A DNA stretch of 64,000 bases from Lachnoclostridium sp. An138 (GTDB taxonomy: Bacteria; Bacillota; Clostridia; Lachnospirales; Lachnospiraceae): positions 1 through 64,000 of the forward strand of contig NZ_NFLF01000007.1 in NCBI RefSeq assembly GCF_002160765.1, given 5' to 3'. Made by a program: the position numbers and the translations under genes. Under the pieces are notes generated by a model. That model did no database searches, had not been told where the DNA came from, and worked only from the letters and a program-made list of their open reading frames with translations. Of the stretch, positions 7,550-18,275 are shown one piece after another. The first letter of the stretch is position 1, and every line of letters begins with the position of its first letter.

Positions 7550-9244
7550 TTACAGATCTTCCTCTTCTATTTCTTTCAAAGCCTCTTTCAGGGCTTCTCT
7601 TCCCTCTTCTATCTTTCCCCGGTCCCGGGTATCCAGGATTTCCTCAAAATTTCGGATCTGTATATCCAGATATCTGCGCACATCTCCCATGCTTTCCTCG
7701 TACATGCGTTCCGCGCGCAGCAGCAGAAGCCGGTTCTCCTCCTGATCCCTCGGATGAATCTTCAGATAGGAGAGCTCCTTCATACGCTCCGCGATCTCTT
7801 CATCCGTCATCTCGTTTTCCTGGCTCTTGATGATCTGCTTCTTCACCTCTCCTGTGGAAAGCACCTTGACCTCCACCTCCAGAATGGAATTGATGTCATA
7901 GGTGTAGGTCACATCCACAGCCTCCTCGCCGGCCCGGTTCTTCGGCACATTCACCGTGAGTTCTCCAAGCAGAAGGTTGTTGGCCGCGAAACGGCTTTCC
8001 CCCTGAAGAATGTTGATCGTGAGCTTCGTCTGGTCATCCCGGATTGTATAAAAGCGCTCAGTCCGGCTGGCCGGAATCACTGTATTGCGCTCAATGATCG
8101 GGCAGTAATGACCCGATTCGAAGCGGCCGCCTCCCCGGTCTATGGTCACCTCCGTACCCAGCGTGAAGGAGCATACATCCGTGAGAATCACTTCCTTCAC
8201 AGCAGCGTTCCGCTCCTTCATAGCCGCCTGAATGGCTGCTCCAAGAGCCACTGCTTCATCGGGATGAACTGAAGTATCCGGGAACTTTCGAAACAGCTTA
8301 ATAATGAAATTTTTTACCACCGGAAGGCGGGTAGCTCCTCCCACCAGTACAACCACATCGATATCCGAAAGCTTGATATGAGCGTCGGAAAGGCTTCTCT
8401 GCACGGGCTTGCGGATCTTTTCCAGCAGGGGCTCGCACTGCTCCTCATACTCTTTCAGGGTAATCTCCAGCTTTTCTTCCTTTCCATCGATCAGACAGGA
8501 AAATTCACTGCGGGTATTTTCTGTGAAACCAAGCTTGCAGCTTTCCGCCGCTTTATGTACCAGCCCTCTGGTCTTCGCGTCCAGCCTGTCCGGATCAATT
8601 CCTTTTTTCTGCAGAAACAGCTTTTCCAGCACTCCGGTGAAGTCTTCGCCGCCCAGATAGTTATCCCCGGCTACAGCCCGCACCTCCAGAATATTCTGAA
8701 AAAGCTCCAGAATGGAGACATCAAAGGTTCCTCCTCCCAGATCAAAGACTAAAAACCTGGTATTTCTTGTCTTTTCATACAGACCGTAGGCGATGGCCGC
8801 CGCCGTAGGCTCGCTGATGATGCGTTCCACTTTAAGTCCGGCCAGTTCTCCGGCCCGCTTCGTGGCCTTGCGCCGCTTATCGTCAAAATACGCAGGCACA
8901 CTGATGACAGCCTCTGTCACCGGCACTCCCAGATATTCTTCCGCGTCCTCTTTCAGAGAGCGGAGCACAAAAGAAGAAAGCTCCTCCGCCGTAAACTGCT
9001 TTTTTCCCAGGTCAAACTTCTTCGCGCTTCCCATACTCCGCTTAAATACGGAAGCCGCGCTTCCCGGATAGAGAAGCCCCCGCTCTCTGGCAGTCTCTCC
9101 CACATAAATCTGCCCTTCCTCATCCATACTGACCACAGAAGGCGTCAGATGCTTTCCCAGACGGTTGGGGATAATCTTTGGCCCATCCTCCCCATAATAT
9201 GCCGCCAGGCTGTTCGTAGTTCCCAAATCAATTCCTATTATCAT
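7550..9244 (-). CDS. Divergent Hsp70 (DnaK/HscC-like) chaperone
   Basis: 564-residue ATP-driven chaperone. The ATPase domain has the family motifs [15 protein letters not shown] at the N-terminus, [14 protein letters not shown] and [15 protein letters not shown], and [14 protein letters not shown]. The substrate-binding part (from about residue 370) is shorter than in housekeeping DnaK and resembles HscC-type proteins, ending in a charged helical lid. It is encoded 28 bases after the degenerate-J/TPR gene, without grpE, hrcA or dnaJ, so it is a specialised accessory Hsp70 likely partnered by that neighbour (inference). Confidence 0.93.
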   Translation of the reverse strand: MIIGIDLGTTNSLAAYYGEDGPKIIPNRLGKHLTPSVVSMDEEGQIYVGETARERGLLYPGSAASVFKRSMGSAKKFDLGKKQFTAEELSSFVLRSLKEDAEEYLGVPVTEAVISVPAYFDDKRRKATKRAGELAGLKVERIISEPTAAAIAYGLYEKTRNTRFLVFDLGGGTFDVSILELFQNILEVRAVAGDNYLGGEDFTGVLEKLFLQKKGIDPDRLDAKTRGLVHKAAESCKLGFTENTRSEFSCLIDGKEEKLEITLKEYEEQCEPLLEKIRKPVQRSLSDAHIKLSDIDVVVLVGGATRLPVVKNFIIKLFRKFPDTSVHPDEAVALGAAIQAAMKERNAAVKEVILTDVCSFTLGTEVTIDRGGGRFESGHYCPIIERNTVIPASRTERFYTIRDDQTKLTINILQGESRFAANNLLLGELTVNVPKNRAGEEAVDVTYTYDINSILEVEVKVLSTGEVKKQIIKSQENEMTDEEIAERMKELSYLKIHPRDQEENRLLLLRAERMYEESMGDVRRYLDIQIRNFEEILDTRDRGKIEEGREALKEALKEIEEEDL

Positions 9245-9272
9245 GCCCTTGCTTCCTTTGCTGTCTTTCCTC

Positions 9273-12200
9273 TTACCAGCGCCTTTTCAGCCGCTTTGTA
9301 AGAGCCTCCACCTTCGAGAGGCTCAAATGATTTCCTTTAGATTCCCTGCAGGCTTCCCGAAAACAGTTCAGCGCTTCCGGCAGGTTTCCTTCCGCCTCCA
9401 TGAGAAAGCCCTTTGCCTCCCAGTAATCCTCGCAGATCTGATAATTGCAGTGTCTGCAGCGGGGCGCGTCCCCTATCTGTTCAAAATATTTTCTCGCGTT
9501 CTTCAGATCCCCCGCATAGTAGAACAGGGTGCCCACCTCATAAAGCCTGCTTTTTCTGATATAATAATTTTCCAGATATTTTTCCAGGCTGCCATACTGG
9601 GAACGGATAGCGTCAAAGGCTTTCTGCTGGTAAACAGCTGCCTCCTGCTGTCTGCCGAGAGCGGCCAGACATTCCATCACATCCCGGCAGGCACGGATAT
9701 ATCCGTCGCTGTCCGGTTCTTCCATATCCAGCACTTTCTGATACATCTCCAGCGCCTTTTTCGGCTTTTTCTTATAGTAAAACAGAATTCCGGCCAGATG
9801 TCCCCAGGCCTCCTTCTTACATTCCTGATTGCTGCTCTTCATATCGATTACACAGGTGAAGGAGGAGACCGCCTTATCATACTTCTTCATCTGAGCATAT
9901 ATCTGGCCTTCCTCCAGCAGATACCGGGGAGTTCCCTTGTCATAGCATCCTTCCGCCATATAAAGAGCCAAATCGTACTGCTCCAGCTTTTTACAGACCC
10001 TGAGCAGATCTCTCCGCAGCCCGCGGTTGTCCGGAAAGAGCTTCAGAGCTCTTCTGTACCATTCTGCCGCCCGCTCCAGCTCCCCGATGCGCTCACAGCA
10101 ATTTCCCATATTTCCATAGGCAATCAGCGTCTCCGGCTTGTCTCCCATGACCTCGATAGACTTTTTAAATAGCTCCATGGCCTGTTCATATTTCTCCTGG
10201 TATTTGTAAACACAGCCCCAGTTATTGTAGGCATAGGTATTCTTCGGCTCCAGCTCAGCCGCTTTCTGAAAATCCGCCTCCGCCTTATCCCAGACACCGG
10301 CTTCCATATGGAGAAGCCCCCGCTCAATATAATAGTAGGCCTCTGGCACCAGCTCCAACTGCCGGTCCGCATAGGGCAGCGCGTCTCTGTAAAATTCCAG
10401 ATCGCCCGTCTCTGTCAGCCGTTCTGTATAGATATCTACAATATCTCCGTTGATCCGCTGATTTTCCGGATTCAGTTTCAATGCTTTTTTATAGTAGTAT
10501 ACAGCCTTCTTCCAGTTTCCCATATTTTCGCAGCAGCGGGCCAGGTTTTCATAAACCATTTCGTTGTCCCCGTATTCCCGGACGCAGACAAGATATTCCT
10601 CTTCCGCCTCCTCAAACCGCCTCAGATCCGAAAGCGTATTGGCGCGAATCCAATGGTAAAGCTTGTCCTGATGGTATTCCAGAGCCTTTTCAATATACTC
10701 CAGGGCTTTCTTCTGCATGTCAATTCCCCGGCAGCACCGGGCCATTTCATACATCAGCTCCGCCCTGTTCTCATCTGACACCTGGTCCGCCTGCTCCTGA
10801 AATTTACGTTCCAGTTCCCTGCATTTGTCATACGCCTCACGAATCTGCTGCTCTTCCTGCGCGGATTCCCGCAGAATCGTAAGTTCCAGCAGATCCAGCT
10901 TTGGACTTGACACTCCAGCTTCTTCTGCCTGATTCAGAATTCCTTTCGCGTCCTCATACTGACTGTACCGGATAAATACGTCCGCCGCCAGCTCGTAGAT
11001 CGGGGCATACCCCTGCCAAATGGTCTTTGCCTGGTAGAAATCGTCCACAACTCCCTGTCCGTTATACAGCTCAAAAGCGCATTTCTGGCGCAGCACATAA
11101 GCGTAAAAGTCCTCTCTGTCATCTCCGATCATCTCATCGCAGACAGCAGAAGCCTCTTCATATTTCTCCTGATCCATCAGAAGCTGTATCTTTTCAATCC
11201 TGTGGTTCCTGTTCCCCGGCTCATTCTGAAGCGCCTCATCCACAGCCTCCACAGCCTGTCTGAAATACTCTTCTTTTTCCTTCCTGTCTCCGCTTTCCCG
11301 GGCCAGCACATGAAAAGATTTGGCGATGATATCGCAGGCGCCTGCAATGCGTCCCGGAATCTTCGCTGTCTCCTTTCCCCTTTCCTCCTCTGCCGCCTCT
11401 TCCTCTCTGGCCGCAGCTTCCTCACGGATACAGGAAATACACCTGCGCGCCTCCGCCGCCGCGTCCTGATAACGGCGCTCCACAAAACAGCATTTGGAAA
11501 GCAGATTGTGATATTCTCCTTCTTCGCCGCTTCCCACAGTCCGTCCTTCCAGAAGCTGTACTCCCTTGCCGGCCTCCTCGTTCTGCAGATAACACCAGCC
11601 CAGTTCAAGAATATCCCGTTCCGAAGCGGAGCCCTCTTTCAGGAGCGCCTCATACATCCGGATCAGCTCCCGGTTGATGCCGCGCATACACTCCAGCAGA
11701 GCTTCCTCCTGAGAACTGAGCCGCAGGGCTTCCACACAGTATTTCTTTGCCGTCTCAAATTCTCCCCTGGCCTGATAATGCATGGCCAGGTATTTGTTTG
11801 CCATATAATGATCCGGCATTTCCTCCAAAACCAGCTCAAAGCACCGGACAGAAGCCTCTTCATCCCCCGCCGTCCAGAGAATCTCCCCACCGAATACATT
11901 CAGCCGCAGATCCCGGGCGAAATTCTCCAGCAGCCCGCGGACAAGTTCCGCTCCCTCCTGCGCCCGGCCCGCATTCTTCTCATATCTGGCCTGCTCCAGA
12001 ATCAGATAGGGATGCCGGATGGGCATGGCAGAAAGCGTCTCAAGGGTATGAGCCGCTCCTTCCGTATCCTGGCTGTCATTCTGACGGCAGAGTTCATAAT
12101 AATGATAAAGAAAGGTATCGTAATCTGCCGTGTCCTCTCCCTTAAACCATTCATAGGGAAAATCGTCATCGCTCTGACACTGACGCACCACAAAATCTAT

Positions 12201-12659
12201 GAAATTGGGCGGAAACTTTTCCCGGAGCTCCGCCTGCTCCTCCTGAAGCTGAAAAGTCTTGTCGATCAGCTTCCAGATCTCCGTCTTAATCCGATAGTTT
12301 TCTGCCAGAAAAGCAAGCAGGGCGTCTCTGGCCTCCAGGCCTGTATCCAGCGCCAGGCAGACCTCCTCCTCCAGAAGCTCCTTCCAGCACTCCGGATCAG
12401 TTCTTCTGCGGAGAGACACATATACGTCCTTCACTTTCGCCATCCACTTTTCTACTGGTGTCCGCGGCTCCTTCTCCTCCTCGTCCGGGCGGTCTGCATA
12501 AGCATTTGCCGTCTCATAGGCCTCCCTGAGTCTTTTAAAACCTTCCGGATCATCCTCCGGGTTCGTCTTTACAAGAAGACGGCGGTACGCATCCCGAATA
12601 ACGCCCTTATCCTTTGTCTTCTCTATCTCCAATACTGAAAAGCTGATCGTCTCGTCCAT
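9273..12659 (-). CDS. Large TPR protein with degenerate N-terminal J-like domain
   Basis: 1,128-residue soluble protein. Residues 1-60 resemble a J-domain ([30 protein letters not shown]), but the HPD tripeptide that activates Hsp70 reads NPE, so classic J activity is doubtful. The rest is charged and consists of tandem tetratricopeptide-type helix pairs (for example [27 protein letters not shown]), a protein-binding solenoid. The start at 12659 is set by AGAGGAGAGACT and the domain start; the longer frame adds 69 low-similarity residues. It directly precedes the divergent Hsp70 gene, suggesting a dedicated chaperone pair of unknown client. Confidence 0.85.
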   Translation of the reverse strand: MDETISFSVLEIEKTKDKGVIRDAYRRLLVKTNPEDDPEGFKRLREAYETANAYADRPDEEEKEPRTPVEKWMAKVKDVYVSLRRRTDPECWKELLEEEVCLALDTGLEARDALLAFLAENYRIKTEIWKLIDKTFQLQEEQAELREKFPPNFIDFVVRQCQSDDDFPYEWFKGEDTADYDTFLYHYYELCRQNDSQDTEGAAHTLETLSAMPIRHPYLILEQARYEKNAGRAQEGAELVRGLLENFARDLRLNVFGGEILWTAGDEEASVRCFELVLEEMPDHYMANKYLAMHYQARGEFETAKKYCVEALRLSSQEEALLECMRGINRELIRMYEALLKEGSASERDILELGWCYLQNEEAGKGVQLLEGRTVGSGEEGEYHNLLSKCCFVERRYQDAAAEARRCISCIREEAAAREEEAAEEERGKETAKIPGRIAGACDIIAKSFHVLARESGDRKEKEEYFRQAVEAVDEALQNEPGNRNHRIEKIQLLMDQEKYEEASAVCDEMIGDDREDFYAYVLRQKCAFELYNGQGVVDDFYQAKTIWQGYAPIYELAADVFIRYSQYEDAKGILNQAEEAGVSSPKLDLLELTILRESAQEEQQIREAYDKCRELERKFQEQADQVSDENRAELMYEMARCCRGIDMQKKALEYIEKALEYHQDKLYHWIRANTLSDLRRFEEAEEEYLVCVREYGDNEMVYENLARCCENMGNWKKAVYYYKKALKLNPENQRINGDIVDIYTERLTETGDLEFYRDALPYADRQLELVPEAYYYIERGLLHMEAGVWDKAEADFQKAAELEPKNTYAYNNWGCVYKYQEKYEQAMELFKKSIEVMGDKPETLIAYGNMGNCCERIGELERAAEWYRRALKLFPDNRGLRRDLLRVCKKLEQYDLALYMAEGCYDKGTPRYLLEEGQIYAQMKKYDKAVSSFTCVIDMKSSNQECKKEAWGHLAGILFYYKKKPKKALEMYQKVLDMEEPDSDGYIRACRDVMECLAALGRQQEAAVYQQKAFDAIRSQYGSLEKYLENYYIRKSRLYEVGTLFYYAGDLKNARKYFEQIGDAPRCRHCNYQICEDYWEAKGFLMEAEGNLPEALNCFREACRESKGNHLSLSKVEALTKRLKRRW

Positions 12660-12954
12660 AGTCTCTCCTCTTTGCGGCACCGCTTCATTCGTGCTTTGGC
12701 CAGGCAGTCCGCGCCGCCCGGCGGCAGTTGTCCATACTGGGTATAAGTATACCACAAAGTTTTCCTCTTGTGAACTCATCCTCACACAAAATGGCTGACA
12801 CTCATCCGGACACAAAATGCGGAAGCCTGTAAGCCAGGTGTAAAAGTACGGTAGTCTTCCGGCCACAGATACAAAAGCTCCCAGAGCACTGGAAAAGCCC
12901 TTTCCCGGTCCGCGGCCCGCTGCCGTTTTCCGAAAAAGGACTTTTCTTTTCTGC

Positions 12955-14376
12955 TTATTTTCCTTCCGTCTCTTCTTTCAGCCTCAGCCGCAGAAACCGC
13001 TTCTTCAGCTGATTCAGATTCAGCGGAAACAGGGGATAAATGTAACTTTTTCCCGCAATGGTTTTATTTCCGGCAATGGCTGCCAGCGTCAGCGCAAAGC
13101 CGGCGATATAGCCCCACAGGCCAAAAAGGGACGTCAGCACCAGCATAATCAGACGCATGAACTTCAGCGCATAACTCAGCTCGTAGCTGGACTGGGTGTA
13201 GTTGGCAATGGCTACAAAAGCCATATACATCATGATTTCCGCGTTGAACCAGCCTGAATCCACTGTAAACTGTCCCAGAACGATGCCGGCTGTCACGCTT
13301 AAGGGCGTACTGAGCATGCTGGGAGTATTGATGGCCGCCAGCCGCATACCGTCGATGGCCAGCTCCAGGATCAGGAACTGCCAGACAATGGGCACGTTGA
13401 CCGGCTCCTTAATCTGGATAAAGGCCAGCCATTCCGGAACCCACTGAGGGTTCTGGAACAGCAGAAGAAAAGTAGGAGTCAGAAGCAGTGTGATAATCGC
13501 GATCAGGAATCTGGTCAGGCGCAGATAGGACCCGGTAACCGGCGGGAAATAATAATCGTCCGCTTCTTCCACAATGTCAAACACGGATGTGGGCACAATC
13601 ATGGCCTGGGGAGAGTTATCTACCAGCACCACGATATTGCCCTCCAGAATTGCGGCAGACGCCGCGTCCGGCCGTTCGGTAAACTTGAATTTCGGGAAGG
13701 GATTGACCCATTTTCTCTCATAAATACACTCCGCCAGACTTTCCTGGTTCATAGTCAGGGAATCCAGCTTGATGGTATTGATCCTTCCCCGCAGTTCCCG
13801 CAGAAGCTTCCGGTCCACCCGGTTTTCCATGTAGCAGAGCACAATATCCGTCTGGGAAGTCTTTCCGGCCGTCAGAATCTCCATGGTCAGCTTCGGGCTT
13901 CGGATTCTGCGGCGGATCAGAGCCGTGTTGAAAACCAGAGTTTCCACAAAACCATCCTTGGAGCCGCGCAGTGCCTTGTCCTTGGAAGGTTCGTCCACGC
14001 TCCGCATGGGGTAGGAACGGCAGTCCAGACCGATGCAGGCGTCATAACCGTCTATCAGAAGACAGGTAACTCCGGAAAGGAGATTTTTTATCAAATCATC
14101 CTGTTCCGTTATCACTGATACCTCCACATATGGAACCACATGATCTACCATCTGCCGGGCTGTCTCCGGCATCTCCTCCGGCTTCAGCTTATAGAAAAAC
14201 TCCAAAAGTTTTTCCATAATCGCCTCCTCCAGAAATCCATCGATAAAATAAATGCAGGCATCCCGGCCGGCAACCCGGATTCCTTTCCGGATAATATCAA
14301 AATTTGTGTCCAGGTTCAGAATTTCATTGAGCTTTGACACATTTTCATTATAACTTAAAGACAGCTTTTCTCCCAT
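12955..14376 (-). CDS. spoVAF: GerA-family spore germination protein, SpoVAF-like
   Basis: 473-residue membrane protein of the GerA family. The N-terminal cytoplasmic domain has KGIRVAGRDACIYFIDGFL and RRIRSPKLTMEILTAGKTSQTDIVLCYMENR. The C-terminal half has several membrane segments (about 290-440) with the PSMLSTPLSVTAGIVLGQFTVDSGWF signature. SpoVAF works with the SpoVA dipicolinate channel to speed germination in other spore-formers. The spoVA genes are not adjacent here. The gene shows that the organism, or its recent ancestor, forms endospores. Sporulation-specific control is expected but no promoter was confirmed. Confidence 0.85.
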   Translation of the reverse strand: MGEKLSLSYNENVSKLNEILNLDTNFDIIRKGIRVAGRDACIYFIDGFLEEAIMEKLLEFFYKLKPEEMPETARQMVDHVVPYVEVSVITEQDDLIKNLLSGVTCLLIDGYDACIGLDCRSYPMRSVDEPSKDKALRGSKDGFVETLVFNTALIRRRIRSPKLTMEILTAGKTSQTDIVLCYMENRVDRKLLRELRGRINTIKLDSLTMNQESLAECIYERKWVNPFPKFKFTERPDAASAAILEGNIVVLVDNSPQAMIVPTSVFDIVEEADDYYFPPVTGSYLRLTRFLIAIITLLLTPTFLLLFQNPQWVPEWLAFIQIKEPVNVPIVWQFLILELAIDGMRLAAINTPSMLSTPLSVTAGIVLGQFTVDSGWFNAEIMMYMAFVAIANYTQSSYELSYALKFMRLIMLVLTSLFGLWGYIAGFALTLAAIAGNKTIAGKSYIYPLFPLNLNQLKKRFLRLRLKEETEGK

Positions 14377-14509
14377 TTTTTCCAGGTACCTCCTCGCATT
14401 CAGCTTAGCGTTGGCGCGCCAAAGGACAAGACAGTCCCTTGTACCCCGGCGCTACTGGTAGTATTGGAAAAAAGAACAAATTCTATACTTCCCCTGCGGG
14501 CAGAATGCG

Positions 14510-14518
14510 TGTTATAAT
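14510..14518 (+). promoter_or_regulatory. Extended -10 promoter of the HAD phosphatase gene
   Basis: TG-T-TATAAT: a perfect -10 box at 14513-14518 preceded by the extended TG at 14510-14511. No good -35 box is seen, which is usual for extended -10 promoters. The start codon is 54 bases downstream. Confidence 0.6.
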
Positions 14519-14572
14519 GATGCAGGACATGAACAAAATATTCAAATCATACTTATGAGGAGTATTGCTGAT

Positions 14573-15388
14573 ATGGAAAAAAAGATTCTGTTTATCGACC
14601 TGGACGGAACCCTGCTGACAGACACCAAGGAGATCACGCAGGAAAACTTAAGGGCCATTCAGAAAGCCACAGAACTGGGCCATGCCATAGTCGTAACCAC
14701 GGGAAGGCCTCTTTACAGTACAGTACGGCAGGTGGAAAAGCTGGGACTTACCAAGCCCGGCTGCTATGCCATCACGTCCAACGGCGCTCTGATTTATAAC
14801 TCTCATACAAAGAAAACTATTTTTCAGACTGGAGTTCCCCGGGCCTGCCTGCGGGAAGCCTTTGACGAAGCCGTCCGATTCGGCATTCATCCACAGACCT
14901 ATTCCGCCACCGGCGTGCTCTGTGAAAAGGATTGCCCGGAAATGCAGTATTATGCCAAATCCAATGTGATCAACTATGAAGTGGTAGAGGACGTGACAAA
15001 GGTACTGGATTTCGACCCCATCAAGATCCTGTTTGTGGATCTGAAGGACCGGAGCCGTCTGGAGCGCTTCCGGGAGCACATGAAGGATTTCAGTGAAAGA
15101 TTTCATCTGGACATGTTCTTTTCCTGCGACCAGTACCTGGAATTCCTGCCGGAAGGAATCAATAAGGGCAGCGGCATCCGCTTCCTCTGCGATTATCTGA
15201 ACATTCCTCTTGACAATACGCTGGCCGCCGGAGACGCGGAAAATGACATCACCATGCTGCAGACAGTAAAGCTGCCCTGTGTCATGAAGAACGCCCGCCC
15301 GGAAATGTACGCTTATGGCGCCTATATCACTGAGCATGACAACAATCATTCCGGAATCGCTGAAATTATTGAGAAATTTATGCTGTAA
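14573..15388 (+). CDS. Cof-type HAD-IIB hydrolase
   Basis: 271-residue cytosolic phosphatase of the Cof/YidA branch. Motif I is FIDLDGTLLTD, motif II VVTTGRP, and motif IV AGDAENDITML; a central C2-type cap lies between. Such enzymes dephosphorylate sugar phosphates, flavin or PLP-type substrates; specificity cannot be read from sequence. The ATG at 14573 is preferred over one at 14555 because GAGGAG lies ahead of the former and none ahead of the latter. It is one of few plus-strand genes and ends at a shared terminator with the ABC permease. Confidence 0.9.
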   Translation: MEKKILFIDLDGTLLTDTKEITQENLRAIQKATELGHAIVVTTGRPLYSTVRQVEKLGLTKPGCYAITSNGALIYNSHTKKTIFQTGVPRACLREAFDEAVRFGIHPQTYSATGVLCEKDCPEMQYYAKSNVINYEVVEDVTKVLDFDPIKILFVDLKDRSRLERFREHMKDFSERFHLDMFFSCDQYLEFLPEGINKGSGIRFLCDYLNIPLDNTLAAGDAENDITMLQTVKLPCVMKNARPEMYAYGAYITEHDNNHSGIAEIIEKFML

Positions 15389-15409
15389 GGCCAAAAGCCA
15401 CAGCCGCAA

Positions 15410-15454
15410 AAGAGGACATCACCCTAAGGCAGTGACGCCGGGTGATGTCCTCTT
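15410..15454. terminator. Bidirectional terminator between the HAD gene and the ABC permease
   Basis: A perfect 15-bp stem, AAGAGGACATCACCC (15410-15424) with GGGTGATGTCCTCTT (15440-15454), lies between two convergent genes. It is followed by a T-rich stretch on the plus strand and by TTTT on the minus strand. Confidence 0.9.
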
Positions 15455-15513
15455 CTTCTTATTTTTCTATGTACCGGAACAATTCTGTTCCTTCTTTCAC
15501 ACATCGTTTTCTG

Positions 15514-17169
15514 CTACAGGCTCAGATCATTTCCTCCGTTCAGTTTATTGAACAACAGCAGCGATATCACAGTCAGAACCGTCATAATCGTAGAAAGAGC
15601 CGCCGCAGTTCCGTAGTTTCCGCGGATAACCTCTGTATAGATAGCGATGGTCAGGGTCTTTGTCCTGCCTGTATACAGGATGATTGCCGTGGACAGCTCG
15701 CTTATCATGGTCACCCAGCTGAGAATAGCTCCGGATACGATTCCGGCTGTCATCATCGGCACGGTGATTCGGAAAAAGGCCTTCATTTTCGAAGCTCCCA
15801 GGGAGATAGCCGCCTCTTCAATGCTCATGGGAATCTGCTGCAGGATAGCCACCGAAGACCGTATGGTATAGGGCAGACGGCGGATCACCAGGGCGATGAC
15901 CATAATCAGCATGGTTCCGCTGATGAGAAGCGGAGGCTTGTTAAATCCAAGAAGCAAAGCGATTCCAAGTACGGTTCCCGGAATAATGTAGGGAATCATG
16001 GACAGGATGTCCACCACACCTGTGAGCGTATTTCTTCTTCTGACTACCAGGTAGGCAATCAGAATCGCCATAAGAATAATCGCCACCAGCGCAATCAGCG
16101 GGATGATGATCGTGTTCTGAATACTCTTTCCCAGTTTGCTGAATGCCGTCACATAGCTGTCCAGAGAATAGCCTTCCACAAAGATTTTTCCTTCTGTATT
16201 CTTGAAGGAGGTATAAATTACATAGATCTGGGGCAGAACCGCGATTCCCACCACCAGATAGGAAAACAGATGCACCAGGAAGCTCGTCACTCCCCTGGGT
16301 TTCCTCTCCTCCATCGGATGGAGGGCATTCAGGGAGAAGGATTTCCGGTTGGATACATATTTCTGTACCAGAAATACCAGCGTCGTAATAATAATGGCGA
16401 TGACCGCGATCGCCGCCGCGAACCCGTCGCTTCCGCCGACCTCATTGATAAATTCCGTATACAGAATGACCGGGAAGGTACGGTATCCCTCTCCTATCAA
16501 CATCGGCGTACCAAAGTCTGCGAAGGATCGCATGAATACCAGAAGGGCCGCGGCCAAAAGCGTAGGCATAATCAGCGGGACCACCACTTTCAGAAAGCAG
16601 CGTACGCCAGAGCAGCCCAGGTTCTTGGATGCCTCAATCAGAGAATTGTCGATGTTCTTGAGAGCTCCCCTCGCATACAGGAATACCAGCGGAAACAACT
16701 GAAGGGTCATAACCAGCACAATTCCCCAGAAGCCGTAAATCGTCGGCGTGGAAATTCCAAGCTTCGCAAAGAATTCCGTAATCACACCGCTTCTTCCAAG
16801 CAGCAGTATCCAGGAGTATGCGCCGATAAACGGAGCTGACATGGATGCCACTACAATCAGAATGCTCAAAAGCGATTTTCCTTTGATTTTAAAAATCGAA
16901 AACAGATAAGCCAGCGGCGTACCAACCAGAATAGAAATCACAGTCGCCGCAATGGATACCTTAAAGCTGTTGAACAGGGTGTCAAAATAATAACTCTTGG
17001 AAAAGAACTTGGCAAAGTTCGCCCAAGTAAAGGCTCCTGTCTCCGCGTCCCACACAGACTGACGAATCAGATAACCCATGGGGTAAATCATAAACACCAG
17101 GTACAGCGCAATCATAGCCAGGGTGATAAAGCCCCATACATCCAGCCGGAACTTGTTATTATTTTTCAT
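15514..17169 (-). CDS. ABC importer permease, fused two-domain (FbpB/AfuB type)
   Basis: 551-residue inner-membrane permease with two homologous halves, each carrying an EAA loop that contacts the ATPase: EASKNLGCSGVRCFLKVVVP and EEAAISLGASKMKAFFRITVP. About twelve membrane segments are apparent. The fused form is typical of ferric-ion and phospho-sugar (AfuB) systems. ATG 17169 is chosen, with GGAG eight bases upstream; it overlaps the ATPase gene by 11 bases. It acts with the ATPase and lipoprotein encoded just upstream. The substrate is unresolved. Confidence 0.92.
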   Translation of the reverse strand: MKNNNKFRLDVWGFITLAMIALYLVFMIYPMGYLIRQSVWDAETGAFTWANFAKFFSKSYYFDTLFNSFKVSIAATVISILVGTPLAYLFSIFKIKGKSLLSILIVVASMSAPFIGAYSWILLLGRSGVITEFFAKLGISTPTIYGFWGIVLVMTLQLFPLVFLYARGALKNIDNSLIEASKNLGCSGVRCFLKVVVPLIMPTLLAAALLVFMRSFADFGTPMLIGEGYRTFPVILYTEFINEVGGSDGFAAAIAVIAIIITTLVFLVQKYVSNRKSFSLNALHPMEERKPRGVTSFLVHLFSYLVVGIAVLPQIYVIYTSFKNTEGKIFVEGYSLDSYVTAFSKLGKSIQNTIIIPLIALVAIILMAILIAYLVVRRRNTLTGVVDILSMIPYIIPGTVLGIALLLGFNKPPLLISGTMLIMVIALVIRRLPYTIRSSVAILQQIPMSIEEAAISLGASKMKAFFRITVPMMTAGIVSGAILSWVTMISELSTAIILYTGRTKTLTIAIYTEVIRGNYGTAAALSTIMTVLTVISLLLFNKLNGGNDLSL

Positions 17170-18244
17170 AAGCCTCACTCCTTACCAGATTGACATTTCC
17201 GGCCTTGTCAAAGATATTCACTTTTTCCCGCTTAATCTTCAGCAGGACGGGCTGTCCCTCCTTCAGATCATCCTCAATGGAGGATTCCTCCACGATTTCT
17301 ACCGTATCTCCTTCATCTGTGTCAATATAATAGTGGGTATTCAACCCCAGATAAGTACACTCTTTTACTGTTCCGCGGATTCCTTCCGTCCCATCCTTGC
17401 AGATAATGAACTCCTCGGGCCGGATGGAACACTGCACCTCCTGGTCCTCCGCTTTTTCCAGGGCCGGAATTCTCTCCCGGTATCCGTCTGCGAAGATCAG
17501 TTCGCCGTCCTGGATTCTTGCGGAAATCAGATTGGTTCTTCCGATAAAGGTCGCCACAAATACATTTTTCGGTCTCTGATAAATCTCTCTGGGCCGTCCG
17601 ATATGCTGGATCACGCCCGCGTTCATCACCGCAATCTTATCGCTGATAGCCATGGCCTCTTCCTGGTCATGGGTCACATATACGGTAGTGATGCCCACGC
17701 TCTTCTGCGTATGACGGATGACGCTGCGCATCTCAAGACGAAGCTTTGCGTCCAGGTTGGACAGGGGCTCGTCCATCAGAAGCACATCCGGCGTGATGAC
17801 CAGAGCTCTTGCCAGGGCTATTCTCTGCTGCTGCCCGCCAGAAAGCTGGCTGGGCATGCGGTCCGCGTACTCCATGATCTGCATCAGATTCAGAAATTCA
17901 TCTGTCTTATTCCGAATGGTCTGCTTGTCCATCTTTCTGTTTTTCAGTCCGAACGCTACGTTGTCCCGCACAGAAAGATTTGGGAAGATGGCATAGTTCT
18001 GAAACACCATGCCGATATTCCGCTTGCTGGGGTCCATATCGTTAATGCGCGTGTCATTAAAAAAGATATCTCCGCCTTCAATGGAATTGAAGCCTGCAAT
18101 CATGCGAAGCAGAGTCGTTTTCCCACAGCCTGACGGGCCGAGGAGGGTAAACAGCTCTCCATCGCCGATCTCTGCGCTCAGATTGGGAATTACGGTATTT
18201 TCACCATATTTTTTCACAGCGTTTTTTATTGAAATCTTACTCAT
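17159..18244 (-). CDS. ABC importer ATP-binding protein (FbpC/PotA type)
   Basis: 361-residue ATPase energising the adjacent permease. Walker A is GPSGCGKTT, the signature is LSGGQQQRIALARAL, Walker B is VLLMDEPLSNLDAKLR, and the switch is VTHDQEEA. The C-terminal third forms the TOBE/OB regulatory domain (IRPEEFIICKDG region). The start at 18244 has GGAGGGG close ahead; a GTG four codons earlier is an alternative. It lies between the binding-protein gene and the permease in a three-gene import operon. Confidence 0.93.
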   Translation of the reverse strand: MSKISIKNAVKKYGENTVIPNLSAEIGDGELFTLLGPSGCGKTTLLRMIAGFNSIEGGDIFFNDTRINDMDPSKRNIGMVFQNYAIFPNLSVRDNVAFGLKNRKMDKQTIRNKTDEFLNLMQIMEYADRMPSQLSGGQQQRIALARALVITPDVLLMDEPLSNLDAKLRLEMRSVIRHTQKSVGITTVYVTHDQEEAMAISDKIAVMNAGVIQHIGRPREIYQRPKNVFVATFIGRTNLISARIQDGELIFADGYRERIPALEKAEDQEVQCSIRPEEFIICKDGTEGIRGTVKECTYLGLNTHYYIDTDEGDTVEIVEESSIEDDLKEGQPVLLKIKREKVNIFDKAGNVNLVRSEAYEK

Positions 18245-18275
18245 TTTCCCCTCCACGGCCTGACGGCGCTGTCTG

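Noticed and set aside
11202-12638. 478-codon plus-strand frame inside the TPR gene
   Set aside because: Antisense shadow of a strong coding gene with clear TPR repeats; no start signal.
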